A stretch of 64,000 nucleotides of DNA. It comes from Rallus limicola (taxonomy: Eukaryota; Chordata; Aves; Gruiformes; Rallidae). Below are positions 44,311-57,200 of the stretch, piece after piece. Where the stretch lies: contig JAKCOZ010000039.1 of assembly GCA_022605955.1 (NCBI GenBank), forward strand, positions 5,017,501 to 5,081,500. The letters are read 5' to 3'. The notes under the pieces were generated by a model that saw only the letters and a program-made list of their open reading frames with translations, did not search any database and was not told the DNA's origin. The position numbers were made by a program, and so were the translations under genes. Every line of letters starts with the position of its first letter. Positions within the stretch are counted from its first letter, which is position 1.

Positions 44311-47300
44311 GAAGTTGCACAGGTATTGCAAAAAGAACAGTTTTGACACCAAGTCTATATAGATAAATGTCATCTTCGCTGTCTCACATGGAGGTGCTGG
44401 AACATGTCAATGAAAAAGCATTGCAAGACTTGTGTTGAGCAAAATAAAATGTATTTTTCTTTAGTCCATCTCTCAGAAAAGGCTGAACAGCATCAGAAAA
44501 GAGCTTAAACAAATGTGTCCAAATCAAGGCACTTGCTTCTTGTGAAAATTGTTGGTCCAAAACCTTGAAGTCTGGCAAAGATCTGAAAATAGCAGGAATC
44601 ATCTTCTGTGACATGAAGAGTTTATTTGCATCTTAATAAAGAAGTGGCTGTCAGCTTGATGGTGTTTAATAATAATGTTGTCCTTTTATTTTTAGCTACC
44701 ACTTTTGAAACAGCTCTCTCTAGAAACCAGTAGAGAAAATTATTTGTACCTCCAGGCTCAAAAATATCTCCATTACAGTCTATCAGCAACCCCCCACTCA
44801 GCCACCCACCCATCTTTGACTATTTGTAATTATTTTTTGCATTGCCAGGATAATGACCTTGTTTATTTGTGAGGGTTACTCAGTGTAAAAGGCATTCTTC
44901 TCCTTGCAATACTACTGCATGCTGAGCAATGCCAGAAATAAATGATTGCTCAGTCCTCATGTTTTATCATATAGGAATGTTCTGCAATTAGTAATGGCTA
45001 AATTTAATGGACTGATCACATAAAATATTTGTGTACTTAAATTTGTTGTGCTTTTTTTTTGTGTCACCTTTACATTTCTATACAGTTTTAAGTGTTCTTT
45101 ATATTCTGTTTTGCTGTTAAGCATAGAGGAGCTCTCTGGATTGCCTGTTACATAGTCAAAATTCTAAATTATTACTCTTTTTCTGTTAAACCTTGGCCTT
45201 TTGCACAAAGGAGAGGAAATGAAAGGACTGCATTTCCTCATTTCCTTTATATTAGCCATGGAGCTGAAGAAGCTTCTGCTATTTTTAAGGTATTTGAGAC
45301 AAAAGGGTATGTTGTGGTTTTATTTGCCAAAGCCTTAACAGATGCTTCAACATGAATTGCTCTGAAACTTTATATTATCAGGCAGAGGGGACTGACATCT
45401 TGCACAATTTCATAGAGCTGTTGCTAGAAAAACTTGATCTTCAATTCTTTGCTTAAAAAACAAGTTGGCATTAATGCTGGTATGTCCAAATTTTTGTCAG
45501 CGATATCAGGAACTCCTCATCCCCACTTAATATAAAGTGTTATTAAAATGTTTCAAAATACTGATTACAATTCTCATTTAATTCAATTAAAATTTCATTT
45601 TTAAAAGGTAGCAAATATGCATTGGGAAACACTGCTGAAAATGGGTCTGGTTTTTAACACTGTCAAGTGCTTGCAATTTTAAAAACAATTTCAGAATTAT
45701 TTTCTCAGTACCAAGAGATCTGACTCCTCCTGCAAACTGTGGGTGATGCTGTAGACCTAGAACAGTTTTCCTACAAAAAGTTTCCTGCAGATTAACATCT
45801 TATTGCCTTTTTAATCTCTTTAATTGGATGAGGACCATTTGTATCTACTTCCCTACTGAAAATAGAGTATTCTCTGAAAAGAGTTTTTACCATGAGGTCC
45901 TTTAGAATAGTTTTTTTCTAACAGATTGATTTCTGTGGAGTCAGACTGGCAAATAATGGCTTTCACTGAGCAGGTATTTTTCAGAAGTGTTCAGCGCCTA
46001 CTATAACCCAAGGAGGTGTCTGGGTAATTGACTTGGTATTAAAAAGAGAGCAATGAGAGCAGTGAGAAACTTGCTGCCTTTGGAAATGTGGCTTAACAGA
46101 GGTGCCACTACCCAGTGCATATTCACTCAAAAGTGCAAACAAGAGAGCCTGATATTCGATTTTACTTCTTTTTTACCCTATCCAGCTACAGGGCACCTGG
46201 TGCAAATGCCTAACTGTTGTTTTCAAATCAAATGTTAACATTTCCAATTTAAGGTTAATTGAACACCCAGTCCAAGGCACACTACATGACTTTTTTTCTG
46301 ATTTAATTTCCTATGGCTTAGCGTTGCGGATGGTAGGAACATTAGCCAAGTGAGTTCCCTCTGTTTATATCTCTTGTCATTAGTTTAATGAGAAGCTATT
46401 GCAGTGACTCATTCCCTCTTTCGCTCTAAGGCTCTTGCCTTTAAAAACCTGGCAAAGAAAAAAAAAAAGAAAAAAAAAAAGGGGATCTAATAAAAGCAAA
46501 ATTGAACTGTGTCTCTCCTTTCTCTTTCTCTGGGCTCATAATCATTGAGTGAGAACAGGTTCTTAGAGTAATTTAACCCTCTGCTCCTACTGAAGTACCT
46601 GATGCCCAGTGACTTTCCTTGGGAGAGGGGTGCCCGTATATCTCAAGGAAATTGTTCGCCCTTACAGGGATTTCTCAAGTGCCCTGTGAGCAGGAATGGT
46701 GTGGGTGAGCTGGGGACCTGTGCTTTGCTCTCCACTTTCCTTGGCAGGGGTGGCTAGTCCACCTATAGCACAGTGAAATTACCAACCTCAGGCAGTCTGC
46801 AGCCTTCTGGAGGATGGAGAGCAGCTGGGTGGTTTGTGCAGAGGCCGGTACCAGTGCTATGACCACAGTATTTGTCCTTTCCATTCTAGCCTGTTTGCCC
46901 CTTTGAAATTTTTTCAGAGATAAAACTCACTGCTAGCGTTCTCCTGGCACAGGGCAGAACTCAGAGCAGATAAGCTCTGGGGGCTTGGATGTCTCAGATG
47001 TAGGACTCATCTGAAAGAGGGAGCAATTCTAGGCTGCCTCAATCCCACAAGCACACATGTGAAAATCCTCTTTGCCACAGAACAAGACCCCTCTTTGGAT
47101 TGCAATCAGTGTTTCAAAAGGGGATGTAAGGAATCAGATTAGCCTTTACTGGGATCGGTTTGTGGGGAGGCAGAGGAAAAGTGCCTATGTGTCACTGTCC
47201 ATTCACTGTGTGACTACACAAGTGACAGTGCACCTCTTTGGAGTGCCAGCATGATACAGCAGCATTGCAAGCAAAGCTCTACCACTGCACCCAGCTGTTG

Positions 47301-48663
47301 ATGCGTTGTACATTTCCACATGAGCGTTTAGATTTAAAAGAATGCATTACATAGGTAAAAATAAATAAGACTATTTCACAAATAAGATTGCAAATATTCT
47401 AGCTAGTTCTGTGGTTGTCTTCCCACTCTCCCTTGTGTCAAAGAGGTTTACTGATAGGAGCATTCTCTAAAACAATTACTTTGTCACTGCACCTGGTATC
47501 AACAGAGACTCATTTATTTTCTTCTATTTCTGTGGTCTCTCCTTTCTTTTTTTTTTTTTTTTTTTTAATATACTTCTCCTTCTTGTCATTGATTTTAGTC
47601 TTTTTTCTTTCTTCTTCCAAAGCTGCAATCATAAATGTGGAGAAGGCACAGTGGAAAAGGAGCAGCAGGTACTGAGGCAATGAAACACCAGGCATCCTTT
47701 CGGGGAGCTGTTTTCTCAAGATCTCACAAGTGAGTGGAAGATACACATATTTCTTCTTTCTCCAGAGTACATTGTTATAAAGTATTTCAAACAGGCAATA
47801 GCCCTCTTATCCTTTTGTTCTAAAATTAAAAAAAAAATCATGGACCACTTAATAAAGAATAATTTTAGTTAGTAGATTGGATTTTAATGCGAGAAAAAGA
47901 TATTAGTAAGTTTGTCCTACATAAAAATAAATGACTGGTTTGAGCTATATTTTCCCTCTAATTAGTACTCTTGATGGTCTGGTACATCAAAGCAGTGGGA
48001 AATGCAAAGACTTCAGGAGATCAATATGCTTTCAATATTACTATTCAAGCAAGCATCTGACATAGCACTATATAATCAAAGCATCTTCCAACTCTGCAGT
48101 GTAATGAGCAAGACATGGGAAGGTCTAAATAGCACATAAAGATCGTTGGCATAGCAGTTATACTATTTCTGAAAATGAGAAATCCTGCAGTAAATCTTCC
48201 TAAGTATGCCCTTAAATTGCTGCAGTTACCCAGATCCTGGATCCCCATTGGCCCCCAGCACTTCCGCATTTTGTATCCCATTCTTGGAGGAGCCCCCTGC
48301 ATTTCATAGAGCCCAGGTAGGACATTCTGGGTATTATTTTCACTGATGGGAAAAACGTTGATGGATTGTAGTGACCAGGAAAAGACTTTAGGAACACTCT
48401 GATATCTGCTCTTGCTGGTACTGCAGTATGACATGTGTCTCCAGTGGCATTTCCATGTCTTGCAGACCATGGAGTATGTCAGATGAAAGCTCCACTGGGT
48501 TTAGGGAACTTAAGTGCTTCTTTTGTGTTGGAATGCTTCAGTATTGCTACATCTTCCCTTCCTTGTCTAAGAAGAAGTAATCCTAAAGTCTGCTCTGCTT
48601 TTCTTTTAGTACCTAACATAAAAAAAATTAGTGATGGAGCACGTAAGAACCACTGCTCACAGT
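44311..48663. other. No gene recognised
   Basis: AT-rich unassigned DNA with a poly(A)-rich run at about 46457-46480 and a poly(T) run at 47548-47567. Minus-strand frames at 44384-44614 and 44622-44813 are adjacent and stop-poor but show no domain. The 46260-46440 segment resembles conserved noncoding DNA in composition only. Confidence 0.35.
47548..47567. repeat. Poly(T) tract
   Basis: About twenty T residues inside a CT-rich stretch. No upstream retrogene body could be recognised on the minus strand, so it is treated as a simple repeat. Confidence 0.85.
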
Positions 48664-48850
48664 TGTGGTTTTGTGTGACCGGTTTCTGGTGGAGAAGAAG
48701 AGGGGGAGGAGGAGGGGCTGCAGGGGTGGCTTCTGCAAGAAGCACCTAGAAGCTCTCTGCAGGCCTGACAGAGCAAACACCAGCCAGCTTAAGGATGGAC
48801 CTGCCACAGACCAAGGTCAAGCCCATCAGCGATGATCATAGCATCTCTGT
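48664..48850 (+). mobile_element. 5' fragment of the second LTR family
   Basis: TGTGGTTTTGTGTGACC, GGGGTGGCTTCTGCAAGAAG, TAGAAGCTCTCTGCAGGCCT, GACAGAGCAAACACCAGCCA, GGTCAAGCCCATCAGCGATG and AGCATCTCTGTGA are the reverse-complement counterparts of 43100-43303. Only the first ~185 bp remain. The LTR is cut off at a CR1 tail (48851). Confidence 0.75.
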
Positions 48851-48959
48851 GAGTCTGGATGCTGTCCTGTGCAGCTTGGTCTAGGTGATCCTGCTCTGAC
48901 AGGGTGTTGGTCTAGATGATCTCCAAAGGTCCCTTCCAACCCTTATCATTCTGTGATTC
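48851..48959 (+). mobile_element. CR1 LINE terminal fragment joined to the LTR fragment
   Basis: GTCTGGATGCTGTCCTGTGC, AGCTTGGTCTAGGTGATCC, TGGTCTAGATGATCTCC and CCCTTCCAACCCTTATCATT, ending CTGTGATTCC. This is a CR1 3' end of the GTAGGTGACC-like type. The LTR does not resume after it, so it is not a simple insertion into an otherwise complete LTR. Confidence 0.9.
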
Positions 48960-50984
48960 CCAATTGCCTATGCATCTGGCAGGGTCTGGGAAGCTGGAAA
49001 GTCCTTTGCTTAGTGTAGGCACTGCAAGTACCTCCAAACACTCCATGCATCAGTTGTGTTCGAAACGCAGCACTATCCTGGCTACTAGAAAGAAAATGAA
49101 CTCTATTCCAGATGAAGCCAGGACAGCCTGCAAACAGTGACAGTGGAAGCTAAAAGGGTGCAATGCACTTTGGTGCATTGCACAAGAAGTAATGTTTTTA
49201 CAGAGAGGAAATGAGGACCCTGGGTTGAAATACACATTTCAGTTGTCAGCAGCCTAGTCAAGACAAGTTGATTCTCATTTGTGAATACAGAAAATGGCAA
49301 ACAGGTTACCATTAACTAGCTTTAACTGAAAGCAGAGGTAGGTCAAACTACTCTCTGGATCAATTTCTGTTTTGGGAAAAGTGTCCCAGCAGTATGCAGG
49401 AGTCTGAAGGATTTGCATCCAGCTTTTCTGGATCTTAGCTTTTTATTTTCAAGCAGCCTCAGTATCTGTCAGAAGGACCAAGAATGCTTTTCTCTGATGT
49501 CTGCACACACCAGCACAAACATTCAGCTTTGGAGTTTTAGCTCATACCTACATTTTGCTATATAAAAATAAAAAAATATGCCAGACTATTAAATCTAAAT
49601 TGCACAACGATAAAGCTATCTGTGAGCAGGCTGTAACATTCACAGAATACAATATGTAGAGTGTAATTGCAGGACACCAGCTGCTTCTGCGTTAAGAAGC
49701 AGATATCTTCATCTTTTTCTTTTTAAAACATCTGTTCTTTTTTTAGAATTGTTCACTTTGGAGGGGTTTTTTTTCCAAGTATATAAAATAATGATTCCTG
49801 CCAGTGTCTATTTGATTTACTTGCAAAATTTTGGATATTTTTTATTATTTTAAATCCCATCAATAGGAGTAATCAGTCATTTGCAGGGCTGTGTAATAAA
49901 TAATTTTGTCACGTTGTTTCCTATTACTGTAATGATGCAGTGTTTAATCAGATTGAACATAGCATATCATGTTGAAAATTGTATGAAAATGGTAATGGCA
50001 ACTCCTGATTTCTTTGAACACTCTGAATCTGAAAAGACCCTGGAGAACAGGACAGATTCTTTTATAATTATATTAAGCTGAATCAATAGTAATTGTTGTG
50101 GATAGAAATAATTTATTGGTATTAACAGCTGAAAAGAAAATTTGGCTAGCTGTCCAAAGGGGGAGAAAACATGCAGTGTTTCTGCAGTTCTTTGTTTATT
50201 CTAATTTATTCTCGTTTATTGTTATGCCTACAGGAGCATAACTTTACAAACACAGTGTGCAAAGACTCTAGCTGCTGGTTATCTGTTTTAGTGAGACACC
50301 ACACTGACACAGGATGCTGTTTGGAGCAGCTAGCAGCATGGACACCTGAAAACTAAATTCCCTCCTCTAATCTAAGACAGCTAACTGAGGATACTAGATC
50401 CAAGACTTTCTCACTGCCCATGATGAATTGTAAGCGTCAGCAAGAGTAATTCAGACTTTAGGAGGAGATCAATCACTCTGAGAAGGTACCTACCGTGTTC
50501 CAATGCCTACAGAGAGCTGAGGAGACATGCCTCAGGTAGGGAGCAGAGTTTGATGCAGAGAACCAAGTCTTTACACAGTTTTGTCTACATTTACTGTTTT
50601 AACGGAATAATTTGTGTTAGCGTAATTTTACACTGTGCTAAAAAATATATGTAGTCTATGAAGAAGGATCCATCATGCAGTAGTAGAATTTATAATATTT
50701 CCTACATATAAGGAGAAAAAGCAATATTTCTAATTTTAAATTGTTGTAGAGGGAAGATTAAGACAAGCAGAAACCAAGTAGAAAGAACAGCATGAAGTAG
50801 CAATGAGAGAAATCTGTGCAGTTCCTCTTCACAATGGTTTCAAATATTTTGGGACAATTGAAAAGCAGGAGAAGAAGAAAGAGGAAGACCCTTCAAACCA
50901 AGGATTACCTTCACTCCAAAGCTCCACCCTCAAAATGGAGGTTATGATTATGGTCCACACACAGCAGTTTCTCACTGCTGCTCC
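48960..50984. other. No gene recognised; contains one perfect hairpin
   Basis: AT-rich unassigned sequence apart from the inverted repeat at 49158-49183. Confidence 0.35.
49158..49183. repeat. Perfect 11-bp inverted repeat (hairpin)
   Basis: GTGCAATGCAC, a 4-base TTTG loop, and GTGCATTGCAC form a perfect 11-bp stem. Pairing does not extend beyond the stem, so it is too short to be a microRNA precursor. No T tract or gene end makes it a terminator. Confidence 0.9.
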
Positions 50985-51102
50985 TTCCATCTCACACTTG
51001 TTACTTGATTTAGTGTAGATCCTTTCCACAAACTACAGTCTGCTTCAGGAATATCCACTGGCTCCAGTGTGGAGTCCTCCACAAGAAGGTATCTGCTCCA
51101 GT
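50985..51102 (-). mobile_element. Possible fragment of an ERV LTR (second family or a relative)
   Basis: CTTCAGGAATATCCACTGG, CTCCAGTGTGGAGTCCTCCA and GGTATCTGCTCCAG resemble the CTCCAGCRTGGG...TCCAC units of the 42475 LTR in the same orientation. The fragment is short and diverged and runs straight into the CR1 at 51103. Confidence 0.35.
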
Positions 51103-51237
51103 AAAGGCCAGGTTGGATGGGGCTTTGGGCAACCTGATCTAGTGAAAGGTCTCCCTGCCCATGGTAGGGGGATTGGAACTAGATGATATTTGAGGTCCCT
51201 GCCAACCCAGAGCATTTTATTATTCTATGATTCTATG
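51103..51237 (+). mobile_element. CR1 LINE terminal fragment
   Basis: AAAGGCCAGGTTGGATGGGG, CTTTGGGCAACCTGATCTAG, CTCCCTGCCCATGGTAGGGG, GATTGGAACTAGATGATATT and TTATTCTATGATTCTATG. A well-preserved CR1 3' end of the AGGTTGGATGGGGC type with two ATTCTATG units. Confidence 0.93.
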
Positions 51238-54200
51238 AAAACATCAGGTGTCTTGCACCTTCTGCATGTACAGATCCTAAACTCAACAACCAAAGAAACA
51301 AAGCAAGGGGTAATATTTCAGGTGTCACGGTTACTAGATTTGTGGTACCCAGAAGCAGGGAGACTTCAGAAAGGCTTTGAAACAGAAGGATTAAACTTTC
51401 AGAATGCCAAGAATGTTTATATGCATGCGTGTGTGTATGTATTTTGAATGCTGTATATATACACATATTTTAAGCAAACTTTAAAATGGAGAAATGTGAA
51501 CTGTCATTATATTAGACAACCAGATTCACAGAAGAATTTAGCAACATGGAATATGGACTCCTAACTATGGTCCTATTCCCTTAGCTGTTGCACAGGCTTT
51601 CTCAGTCATTTGTAAAGGTCCTACAAATTTTAGACACCACTCCTTTGGCATGACCAGAATAGTCCCCACCCTAGTAATGCTAAGAAGCCGCATGATTAAA
51701 TGCCCATTAAAGACATGCACATATTCCTCACCATCAGTTGCAGTCTTTGGTGAAGTTTTTCCTTCTCACTTACTGCTACTGTATCTTATAAGCTCCTGGT
51801 CAACACTTCTTCTGAGACTGTGCTGGTCTTGGGTTCCTTTCTCCCCTCCAGCTGAAAATGCCTGAACCTTCTTCAAAGGTATACAAGACAAGCATTTGGT
51901 GAATGCTTTTTGGCTGTCCTATGTGTGCTCAGAATTATTACACCTTGTTTGTGGGCTGAGGAGAAGGAGAGAAGTCATCTTTTTGGCCTTATTTCAACGG
52001 AGATGTTGATTCAGTTGGGAATTTTGATACATTGAGTAATGGTCATTAGATACTCACTCTTGTGCTGTGTGAAGCTATGAATTTAGTGTCAAAAAATCCT
52101 CAAAGAAACAAGGACCTCTTTCCAGAAGGAACATTAGCACCTCTTATCCTGAGAGTCAATAGTGACATTCAGCCCTTAGCATTTCATGCCATGTCCTCTC
52201 TGCCTGTTTCCACAGGCAGCCAACACCCCTAACTCTGGAGTGTGGATGTCACTAGGCAGCCCACTTCTTTAACAGTCGTAATACTGACTGTCTTTTAAAA
52301 AGATAGCTTTTACTAGTAACATGCTTTTGTTTTCCTTTTATTGCAAGGAATGGACTGATGTTTACCTGTCAGCTGTCTGATATTTGATAATGGAATAGCA
52401 CAGACAAGACACACCGACTTTTGGAGACATCATGGGAAAACCATAGTACAATATCATTAACTTTTTTTTTCCTGACTATAAGGCAGAGGAACCTTGCTCA
52501 GCTCCAGGTAAGATTTCAACCCATGCTTTTCTGGAAAGTTCAGGAAAACAGCAACACAAACTGCCACAGCACTGCTTTTCATTAAAATGTGTGCAGATGA
52601 GTATACATTCACCATTTATTTTTTTATTGCCACCCTTTCTACTACTTGTTAACTACTTAAAATGACAGTGCCATTACTGTTTCTGCTGTTCAGTTACCTT
52701 GCACAGTTTTCCTACTTCTTTGCCAGGGCAGGCAGAAGGAATAGAAGCATTTAAAACCAGACACACTGGAGAATCTCCCCACTGTTGAGTACTTCATGTG
52801 AATTGCTGCATAGGGAAAGCTGAATGCAGTACAAGGCATTTCACTGTTCCTACTCAGAATGAAACTAGACTATAGATTCTTAAATGCTTAAATGTCTATT
52901 ATTTAACTCTATATTGATGTTGAGTGCTCTAGTAACAAAAAATTTTACACGCTGCCAAAGAACATTCAGACTAACTTAATTTCACAACCAGTCATTTTTA
53001 CTACTTTTGTCCTGCCTTGTAGATCACATTTAAGGTACTCAGTGCTAATACAATTGTATCCTAAAAAAACAGACAAACAACAAATAAACAGCAACAACCA
53101 AAACAACAGAAACCAAAACAATCCAGTGCAGTAGTATAATGTGCCAGTGCAGTAGTATAATGTGCCAGTGGTACCTTGTGTTACTACCACAGTTCTTTAA
53201 AACTCAGGGCATCTGGGCTTGGAGACATCACTTTGTCTCATTCTCCCCTTTTATAGATTGATCTCAGTTTGGAGGAAGCAAGCTAGGAAGAAGAGGAGAA
53301 GCTTGTTCTTAGCAACAGAGGGCCAAGGACTCCATATTATTACATATACCCAAAAAGGTCTGGACACCTGCAGCATTCAGTAAACTTCTGCAATAGCCTT
53401 GGATTGAAGCCAAAACACATGCTTTGGACAAAGATCTCCTTGACAGTTTCCCAACTGTCCAAGTTCCCTGACAAATCATCATGTGTCTCAAATGTTCAAC
53501 TTTTTGGTCACTAACTGACAGAGCTGTCACATATTTAGGAGCCAGAAGTGTCATAGGTCAGATGGCTTACTCTCTGGAGATGTCTATCTTTCCACTGAGT
53601 GTAAAAGGACCCTGAGGTCACTTCATGTCCCTGCCTGCAAATAAACCCCCTACAATACCTATTACAAGTGCAGGACTGTGCTGCCATGAGACTGAATTCT
53701 TGACACCAGGAGCCCTTTTGCAATCCTGTCTAGATGCAAATGCCAGTCACGTTCCAGCTGTGAGATCAGGGTGACCACCAGCCTTACCCTCCTATGCCCT
53801 TGTTTCCCTGAAAAAGGAACCTGAATACGCATCCCATTGAGAAGTTGCAGTGAAGTGCAACTGCCCCTGCATTCCTACAGGTCCCATCTTAAGACAACTG
53901 GATAATTCCTGAGACCACCACCTTCCATGGTATTCCTTGATCTACATGCTAGCTGTTGGGAAACCCATTCTAAAATCCTCATTTTCCTTATGTGCTGGGA
54001 AGTAGTACAAGTAGTGCATGTTGGTGAATGGTACTGGGATAAGGGACAATCATGCAGCTTGAGATCATCCAGATCATCTTTATTTCAGTGGGGATGTTTA
54101 ACCAGGTCTAAATATAAGAAACACGTAAGCCTCTACCAAAGAGGACAAGCGATGGGTCCAATACCTCTAACTTGCATGTGTCAAGTGGCTAATCAATTTG

Positions 54201-57200
54201 TCTTAAAAAAATGCAACTGCATTATGTATGCAGGCAATACAGAGAGGGAGGTGCCTTTGGAAATACCCAGAGGGAGATCCTGTGCAGTGAAATGAAGTTC
54301 CTAAACTGAGAAAGATTCCTTCAATAAAATTTAGACAGTAGTCCTGAAGTAACACCCTGAAATCATGTAGTTTCAGCAGCAGCATTATCTACGCATACCT
54401 TTCTTTACCTTTCTTTCCTTGAAAATTTAACAAATGTTGGATATCTGATAATAATAATTATTCTTTCCCTGCAAGCACCTAATTGTTGACTGATTTCCTC
54501 GTTTTTGGATCTTGTCACAAATCACCTTTCCCAAGGAAAGAAAATTATATGAAAGACTTTTCCAGGATGGATCCAAAGTTCATCCCAGATGAGATCTCTA
54601 CTGTTCCTGTGTACGTATCATGGTTATGTAACTAATTCAATTAGCCCAAATAGCTTAATTTCTTTGGAAATCTAAAGTGTCTCTTCATCTAAGATTGCAC
54701 TCTCTTGTAAACCCCGAAGTTGAGGCACACAGTCTTGGATAGATTTGTTATGTATCCTCACTCTGTTCTGCAGATGAGAATTCAAAGACCTCTTTTGCCT
54801 TTGCTCTCATGCAAACCCATGTTTTCTGGCTGAAATCGGCCTACTGCCTTCAATAAATATATCCCTGCACATTGCTGCTCAAGCCCAAGACATTGGAGAT
54901 GAGAAAGGGTTAATGCTGGAGTTTTGGCCAATATTCTTCATACAGTAAAATCATCCCAAGGCCCAAACTGTGCTGAAGAAGCTATTGGAGCGTTGTCATT
55001 TTAAATTTTGGAGACAAACTAAACCTTAATGTGTTCTCAATTGAATTTTTTAGTGGCATATTTGGACTGGTTTCTGGGGGTTTGGCCAAATATATTCCAT
55101 TAGCCCATGTCAGCCTCACAAATAAATACTCTCGTAGGCTTTGTAAATGTATCGATGATGACTGCCATTTTCCTACCCAGGCAATATTTCATGATGAACA
55201 CAAGTAGAATGGCTAATGTATAGAAGGTTCTGAATAAAATTCCTTCTCTTACACTGTAGTACCACAGTTGTGGATAAAATCCACTGAAGGATGAGCAATG
55301 ATATGGCTCAGAAATAATTTTTGCATCAAGAGGATATTAAAGGTATATACTACAGGGAAATGGCTAATGTGTTCAGAGTTTGTCATCATTTTAAATAGAG
55401 TCTGATGCTTTAGGAATAAATCAGCATAATTCCCCTGATTTGCCATCACTAGAGCTTTGCTGATCTACAACAGTCAATAATTAGATCGACAGTGCAGTAA
55501 TATTAACTGTAATTATTGTCATTTGTGTGCCTAAGTGATTTTGCATGCACAGTTTGCCAACCCAATTGGAATACAGCTTGAACACTGAGGAACTGTACTA
55601 CTGTATTTAGACACAACAGATCCATACAGACATCTACCTGTGGAAAGTACCAAATACAAAGATCTCACTATGATTCCAGCACTGCTCTGCACATGTCAGA
55701 ACAAAGTTCATTTTGGCCCCAAGAGATTAAATAAATCTGTGTTAGAACACAAATTAAAAAGGAAAATCAGAAGGGAAAAAAAGAAAAGCTTAAGAAATAA
55801 CAAACAGCACTTGTCTGTATGACAGGAAAGACATCTTAATGAAAAGAGCTTGTAATTTAGTAAAGGCAGTTTGTCTAGTTAAAGTGAGAAGTCAACTCTG
55901 AACCAGACTGAACCATTGTCTTCAGTACCACTCCTAAGAATGGTGTAGAGTAATGCTTCCCACTGCTCCATTTCCCAGGACCTGGCTGAACACAAGTCCT
56001 AACTACTCAGCATTCTTCCTGTGTAAACAACAAAGAAACCCAACCAACTGATTGGAATTTAATTGTTCTGAAGAAAGTTTGTAGCTGAGTGCTATTTCCT
56101 TTGCACACTCTGGCTGACTTCTCACAAAGCTTTTTACCTCACCTCCTGCCTGTTTCATAAGGATTTGATCACTACCACAAGCAAGACATATACAGTGCAT
56201 TTTCTACTCTGGTATTTCAAATGTTCTGTATAATTGCTGTTATTTGTCCCAAGAACCATACTCTTCCCTGATGAAAATAATAGAGGACAGTGTAAAGAAT
56301 AGCAGAACACTTTAGAGCACCTCAAAAAAGCTTTCACTTGATCAAAACTCTTTTCTTTTTTTCTTTTTCTTTTTTTAAAATCCTCTCCATTTTACTTTTT
56401 TCAGCATGTTTAGTTGTATAGTTTTTCAGGGACATCATAAACACCCAACATCCACTCAGATCCCTTGGGATATTGTTGATTTAATTTCTTTTAAATATAA
56501 TTTTGGTTTTGCCTTTGCAGAAATGTGACACATTAAGATACACATTAAAATTGAAGTCTGTTTTAAAGTTTTTGAAAGCAAAAAGGTCTCTGGTTTTGTT
56601 TCCATGCTCTTTTTTGGAAAGGTAGACATGTATTTTTTGATTGCTATTAAAGTCTCTATATTTAATAAAGGATTAAAACATCTTCAGTGTCTCTAAATTT
56701 AAAGGGTTTCTTAGAGTTTCAGGTTCTACTTTTTGTGAAGAAAGTTGTTTTTCTGTCCTGCATTTTGAGTGAATTCTGTAAGAAATTAGCTTGGGATTTG
56801 AAGCTCTGAATGAAATATCCAAATAATCTAGTTCTAGTACATTTCCTCTGACATTATGTCAAACATTATGCTGCTTTCAATATCGTTTGGAAGAATCTAG
56901 TATAAGGCTGCATGCAGTATTTGCTCTATCTGTGGTAGAATCCATCTTGTACCGTCTACTACATGGATTCTACCTTTCTGGAAAGGATAGCCTCCATGGA
57001 TCCACTCATCTGTCTGCTGTGCTTCTGATGTCTTTTATTGTGGGGAACCAAACACTGAACAGTTGGCAGTGCCTACCATTTAATGTAGACTTGCTCCCAA
57101 AAGCAAGGAAAACATCTCAATTTATTTTTTTTAAATTAATAGGTAATTTTTGGCAAATTTGCAACAGAATTTTGTCAAGAAGTTCTAGATTTGCAGCACT

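Noticed and set aside
44384..44813. Two adjacent minus-strand frames as a transposase or retrogene
   Set aside because: They are in different frames with a stop between, and show no catalytic motif, terminal repeats or poly(A).
48045..48470. 141-codon minus-strand frame
   Set aside because: No domain, no good splice sites at its ends and no neighbouring exon.
42475..48850. Provirus bounded by the LTRs at 43303 and 48664
   Set aside because: The two LTR pieces are in opposite orientation, and no retroviral genes lie between them.
49158..49183. microRNA precursor
   Set aside because: The stem is 11 bp with a 4-base loop and does not extend. A precursor needs about 25-30 paired bases.
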